From contig CATZEP010000051.1 of NCBI GenBank assembly GCA_958418185.1, forward strand, positions 1 through 8,907: a stretch of 8,907 nt of DNA, given 5' to 3'. Below are positions 6,216-8,907 of this stretch, piece by piece (position 1 is the first letter of the stretch; each line of letters opens with the position of its first letter). A program made the position numbers and the translations under genes. The notes under the pieces are model-generated. The model saw only the letters and a list, made by a program, of their open reading frames with translations. It searched no databases and was not told the origin of the DNA. The stretch comes from an uncultured Collinsella sp. (GTDB lineage: Bacteria > Actinomycetota > Coriobacteriia > Coriobacteriales > Coriobacteriaceae).

Positions 6216-6908
6216 ATGTCGTATACGGTGACCGAGGCCACGGTCGTCTTTCCCGATAAGAAGGCGGCCTCCTCGTTCTCGAGCGGTTATGCGTCTAAAA
6301 AGCCCTGCGCGCGTATCGATTGCGATCTCGAGGGCGGTTTTGAACGTTCCATTTGGATTCCCGTGCGCGTGGCGCGCCTGTACGTTAAGAACCGCCCCGA
6401 TCTTCCCTGTGATTGGGATGACTTTCGCGAGGCGGTGCAGCTTATCGAACGTAAATGTGCGCTCACCATGGTGACCGAGATGCTTTCGCGCCGCGATCAT
6501 GCCACGGGCGAGGTGCGCGATAAGTTGGCGCGCTATGGCTTTCGACAGCCTGCGATCGATTTTGCCGTTGCTCGAGCGACCGAGTATCGTTTTTTGGACG
6601 AGGACCGCTTTTGTTCGTACTTTATTGAAGAGCGTAAGTGTCGCGGCTGGGGACAGCGTAAGATCGAGGTTGAACTAAAACGCCGTCATGTCGTGCTTGA
6701 CGATATCCCCGGGTATCCCGAGGCTTATTTTGCCGTTGATGATGACTTGGCCCGCGCTTCGGCCTTGCTCGCTAAACGTCGCGTTCCCGAAGTACGTGCA
6801 TTCGAAAAGCTCGTCAGATTTTTGATGGGTAAAGGCTTCTCGTATCGCATCGCCGCCGATGCCGTTAAGGCGCGCCTCGATGCCTCAAGCGAGGAATGCG
6901 CCGTGTAA
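6216..6908 (+). CDS. recX: Regulatory protein RecX
   Basis: RecX binds RecA filaments and limits their activity, so it is a natural partner of the preceding gene. The family pattern of repeated three-helix modules is visible: LTMVTEMLSRRDHATGEVRDKLARYGF (about residues 87-113), then YRFLDEDRFCSYFIEERKCRGWGQRKIEVELKRR, then a third, weaker module near the C-terminus (VRFLMGKGFSYRIAADAVKARL). The first 85 or so residues (MSYTVTEATVVFPDKK...) are an N-terminal extension also common in longer RecX proteins. ATG 6216 lies 11 bases after the recA stop and has only a weak purine site (CGGA at 6205-6208), so translation may depend on coupling to recA, which would keep RecX low relative to RecA. It is probably SOS-induced by read-through from recA. 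Sequence conservation in this family is low, but the position strengthens the call. Confidence 0.9.
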   Translation: MSYTVTEATVVFPDKKAASSFSSGYASKKPCARIDCDLEGGFERSIWIPVRVARLYVKNRPDLPCDWDDFREAVQLIERKCALTMVTEMLSRRDHATGEVRDKLARYGFRQPAIDFAVARATEYRFLDEDRFCSYFIEERKCRGWGQRKIEVELKRRHVVLDDIPGYPEAYFAVDDDLARASALLAKRRVPEVRAFEKLVRFLMGKGFSYRIAADAVKARLDASSEECAV

Positions 6909-6970
6909 ACGTTCACCCGTTACGCCCCTGCCGTTCACCGCTCGATTGGCGCCGTGCCGGGTGCGTTAAT

Positions 6971-6999
6971 TTGACAGTTGTTGCGGTTCAACGTAGGAT
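6971..6999 (+). promoter_or_regulatory. Candidate rny promoter
   Basis: A perfect TTGACA -35 box (6971-6976) is followed after 17 bp by TAGGAT (6994-6999), a four-of-six match to the -10 consensus. Transcription would start near 7006, giving a leader of about 160 bases before rny. This is the best promoter-like pair I found between recX and rny. Confidence 0.62.
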
Positions 7000-7028
7000 A
7001 AATACTGTCATTTGCTTTGTGATATGTG

Positions 7029-7043
7029 CTCATCTGTGATGAG
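7029..7043 (+). promoter_or_regulatory. Small hairpin in the rny leader, followed by T-rich sequence
   Basis: CTCATC (7029-7034) pairs perfectly with GATGAG (7038-7043) around a three-base loop, and a T-rich run (TTTGTTTATATGTTTAT) follows. The stem is short and only half GC, so it would be a weak terminator or pause site at best. It lies about 25 bases into the predicted leader. Confidence 0.4.
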
Positions 7044-7104
7044 TTTGTTTATATGTTTATCTGTATCCGACCCGCATAAGCTGCGCCCATATTACTCAAA
7101 TGTC

Positions 7105-7133
7105 GCGAGCCGTTCGTAAGGACGGTTCGCTTT
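7105..7133 (+). terminator. GNRA-capped hairpin plus T-run upstream of rny (attenuator or terminator candidate)
   Basis: GCGAGCCGTTC (7105-7115) pairs with GGACGGTTCGC (7120-7130) in an 11-bp RNA stem with two G-U pairs and a GUAA loop of the stable GNRA class. TTTGCTGTGT follows. It resembles an intrinsic terminator with a short U-tract, and lies 32 bases before the rny start, just ahead of its ribosome site. It could end upstream transcripts, attenuate rny, or be a stable leader structure. No competing antiterminator pairing was obvious by eye. Confidence 0.6.
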
Positions 7134-7152
7134 GCTGTGTAACGAATCCATA

Positions 7153-7160
7153 AAAAGGAG
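7153..7160 (+). promoter_or_regulatory. rny ribosome binding site, fixes the start at 7166
   Basis: AAAAGGAG ends five bases before ATG 7166, an ideal spacing. An in-frame GTG at 7160 overlaps this site and so is not a likely start. Confidence 0.8.
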
Positions 7161-7165
7161 TGAGC

Positions 7166-8716
7166 ATGCCTATCATTGCAGCGCTCGTTGGCCTCGTTTT
7201 GGGTGCCATCGCCGCCATTGCCTACATGCGCACCGCCAAGCAGGGTAGTCTTCACGAGGCCGACGAAAAGATTCAGTCGGCACACGCGCAGGCAGAGTCC
7301 TTGATCGGTGATGCAAAGCGTCAGGCCGAGACCCTCAAAAAAGAGGCTCTGCTCGAGGCTAAGGAAGAGATCATCAAGAACAAGCAGGCCGCCGAGGCCG
7401 AGGACAAGCAGCGTAAGAGCGAGATTCGCACGCTCGAAAATCGCGTAATGCAGCGTGAGGAATCGCTTGATCGCCGCAACGATGCGCTCGATAAGCGCGA
7501 GCATCAGCTGTCTAGCCAGGCCGGCCAGGTCGAGAAGCGCTCTCGTGAGCTTGAGGAGCTCTGCGCCAAGCAGACTTCCGAGCTTGAGCGTATTGCCGAC
7601 CTTACGCGTGAGGATGCTCACAAGGAGTTGCTCGACAAGGTCCGCGGCGAGGTTACCCACGAGGCGGCCACCATCATCCGTGAGTCCGAGCAGCAGGTCC
7701 GCGCCGAGTGCCACAAGACCGCCCAGGAGATTCTCTCCCTGGCGATTCAGCGTTGCGCCGCCGACCATACCGCCGAGGTCACCGTTACTTCCGTTCATAT
7801 TCCCTCCGATGACCTCAAGGGTCGCATCATCGGTCGCGAGGGTCGCAACATCCGCACCTTTGAGCAGGTGTCCGGCGTCAACCTCGTGATTGACGACACC
7901 CCCGAGACCGTCGTGCTTTCGAGCTTCGATCCAGTCCGTCGTGAGACTGCCCGCGTGGCGCTCGAGAACCTCATTGCAGACGGCCGCATTCACCCCGCAC
8001 GCATCGAGGAGATGTATCACAAGGCCGCCGACCTGGTTCAGCAGCGTGTGCGCGAGGCTGGCGAGCAGGCCGCCTTCGATACCGGTATCCACGACCTGCA
8101 TCCTGAGATCGTCAAGACCCTGGGTGCTCTTCGCTACCGCACCTCGTTTGGCCAGAACGTTCTGCAGCACTCGCTTGAGGTTTCTGACCTGTGCGGCGTT
8201 ATGGCCTCCGAGCTTGGTCTGGACGTTGTGACCGCCAAGCGTGCCGGTCTTCTGCACGACCTGGGCAAGGCCATCGACCACGACGTTGAGGGTCCGCATG
8301 CCGTCATTGGCGCCGAGCTTGCCCGCCGTTATGGCGAGAAGCCCGTTATCGTCCACGCGATCGAGGCCCATCATGCCGACGTCGATCCCAACACGGTGCT
8401 CGACGTTCTGGTCCAGGCTGCCGATGCCGTTTCCGCTTCTCGTCCCGGCGCCCGCCGCGAGTCGGCCGAGAACTACATCAAGCGTCTTGAGAAGCTCGAG
8501 GAGATCGCCAATTCTCACGACGGCGTCGAGCGCACCTATGCCATGCAGGCCGGTCGCGAGGTCCATGTCATGGTTCAGCCGGACAAGATCTCCGATGCCC
8601 AGTCCACAGTGCTTGCGCACGATATCGCCCATCAGATCGAGGAAGAGATGGAGTATCCCGGTCAGGTGCGCGTTGTCGTGATTCGCGAGAGCCGTGCCGT
8701 CGATATCGCTAAATAA
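7166..8716 (+). CDS. rny: Ribonuclease Y
   Basis: RNase Y is a membrane-anchored endoribonuclease that starts mRNA decay in many Gram-positive bacteria. From ATG 7166 the protein has 516 residues, the usual size. Residues 2-22 are a membrane helix (PIIAALVGLVLGAIAAIAYM). Residues from about 25 to 200 are a highly charged, heptad-like coiled coil rich in Glu, Lys, Arg, Gln and Ala. A KH RNA-binding domain follows, with GRIIGREGRNIR at 219-230 (GREG loop at 223-226). The HD catalytic domain starts near H335 (LQHSLEVSDL) and has the metal-binding H364-D365 pair in GLLHDLGKAIDHDVEGPH, with AHHADVDP further on. The end, GQVRVVVIRESRAVDIAK, is typical. All expected domains and key residues are present. 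The start has a strong ribosome site, and the gene appears to have its own promoter and a structured leader. It is followed after one base by a GHKL-like gene. Confidence 0.96.
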   Translation: MPIIAALVGLVLGAIAAIAYMRTAKQGSLHEADEKIQSAHAQAESLIGDAKRQAETLKKEALLEAKEEIIKNKQAAEAEDKQRKSEIRTLENRVMQREESLDRRNDALDKREHQLSSQAGQVEKRSRELEELCAKQTSELERIADLTREDAHKELLDKVRGEVTHEAATIIRESEQQVRAECHKTAQEILSLAIQRCAADHTAEVTVTSVHIPSDDLKGRIIGREGRNIRTFEQVSGVNLVIDDTPETVVLSSFDPVRRETARVALENLIADGRIHPARIEEMYHKAADLVQQRVREAGEQAAFDTGIHDLHPEIVKTLGALRYRTSFGQNVLQHSLEVSDLCGVMASELGLDVVTAKRAGLLHDLGKAIDHDVEGPHAVIGAELARRYGEKPVIVHAIEAHHADVDPNTVLDVLVQAADAVSASRPGARRESAENYIKRLEKLEEIANSHDGVERTYAMQAGREVHVMVQPDKISDAQSTVLAHDIAHQIEEEMEYPGQVRVVVIRESRAVDIAK

Positions 8717-8717
8717 C

Positions 8718-8907
8718 ATGAACGACGCGAACGAGCTCATCTCATTTATCGCGTCGATGTCGGGGGAGGGCAACCTTCGCGTCGAGGAAAACCTTGGCGA
8801 GGGGTATGTCCGCCTCCGCGTTTCGGAGGCCGAGCGCCGTCAGGCCAAGCATGACATTCAGCATGTAGAGGACATTGTCATCGAGATGCTGCGTAATGCT
8901 CGCGATG
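8718..8907 (+). CDS. Putative GHKL-type ATP-binding protein, N-terminal part (runs off the window)
   Basis: A reading frame opens at ATG 8718, one base after the rny stop, and stays open for 63 codons to the window edge. It begins MNDANELISFIASMSGEGNL and ends HVEDIVIEMLRNARD. The last segment resembles the N-box of GHKL ATPases (HSP90, histidine kinase, MutL, gyrase B), where a conserved E is followed by NA-x-D(A); here E56, N60 and D63. An amphipathic helix rich in charged residues comes just before, as is usual. The other ATP-binding boxes would lie beyond the window, so the subfamily and function cannot be given. There is no clear ribosome site, so translation probably depends on ribosomes finishing rny. 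The coding call rests on the open frame, the codon style and the coupling. A pairing with RNase Y in function is only a guess. Confidence 0.68.
   Translation, partial: MNDANELISFIASMSGEGNLRVEENLGEGYVRLRVSEAERRQAKHDIQHVEDIVIEMLRNARD

Noticed and set aside
6910..6939. CGTTCACC repeated 22 bp apart (6910-6917 and 6932-6939).
   Set aside because: Only two 8-bp copies exist, they have no inverted partner, and they lie between the recX stop and the promoter. Chance is plausible.
6949..6964. A possible recX terminator: GCGCC pairing with GGTGC, then GTTAATTT.
   Set aside because: The stem is only five pairs including a G-U, and the T-run overlaps the -35 region of the rny promoter. It is too weak to annotate.
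7024..7119. A 31-codon ORF in the rny leader (MCSSVMSLFICLSVSDPHK...) whose TAA falls in the loop of the GNRA hairpin.
   Set aside because: The overlap with the hairpin is suggestive of a leader peptide, but there is no ribosome site before the ATG and no run of control codons. Chance is the simpler view unless ribosome profiling or conservation shows otherwise.
8763..8770. GGGGAGGG, a match to the E. coli KOPS pattern GGGNAGGG.
   Set aside because: A single short motif in GC-rich coding DNA means little, and the target motif of this FtsK is unknown.
7049..8773. A 574-codon open frame on the minus strand across all of rny, and similar long minus-strand frames over recA, rimO and the RodZ-like gene.
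   Set aside because: These frames mirror the codon bias of strongly supported + strand genes, have no matching ribosome sites, and give proteins with no recognisable domains.

Overview
The window is a high-GC, housekeeping-type chromosomal segment in which every recognisable gene lies on the + strand. The order ftsK end, RodZ-like gene, yajQ, rimO, pgsA, cinA, recA, recX, then rny resembles the ftsK-rimO-pgsA-cinA-recA-recX neighbourhood of Actinobacteria. The GC-rich codon use, the protein styles and the LexA-type operator fit a Gram-positive actinobacterium of the Coriobacteriia, most likely Collinsella or a close relative. That assignment is inferred from gene content and memory of the lineage, not from a search.

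Layout. Positions 1-220 hold the 3' end of ftsK (DNA-reading gamma domain). Its stop overlaps the start of a 502-residue RodZ-like membrane protein (220-1728) with an HTH head, a long Arg/Gly-rich disordered linker, one membrane helix and a DUF4115-like outer domain. Then come yajQ (1755-2252), rimO (2279-3628), pgsA (3638-4255) and a stand-alone CinA C-terminal amidase (4262-4798). Gaps are 26 bases or less, so these look like one transcription unit. It is closed by a strong hairpin at 4806-4829.

The 257-base gap before recA carries a tandem 11-bp repeat array (4924-4956) and a clear recA promoter whose 17-bp spacer is almost filled by a LexA/SOS operator (5004-5017). recA (5056-6204) and recX (6216-6908) follow as a two-gene SOS unit: the recombinase and its modulator.

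A second 257-base gap holds a TTGACA-type promoter, a long leader with two hairpins, the second a GNRA-capped stem followed by T-rich sequence, and then rny (7166-8716), the membrane RNase Y. One base after rny begins an incomplete gene (8718 to the window end) that reads into a GHKL-type ATPase N-box.

Together the genes cover chromosome segregation, cell shape, ribosome modification, phospholipid synthesis, NAD salvage, DNA repair and mRNA turnover. I see no mobile element, tRNA, rRNA, CRISPR array or phage gene, and no convincing new multi-gene system. The most unusual signals are the RGG-like linker of the RodZ-like protein, the repeat array upstream of the SOS promoter, and the structured rny leader.
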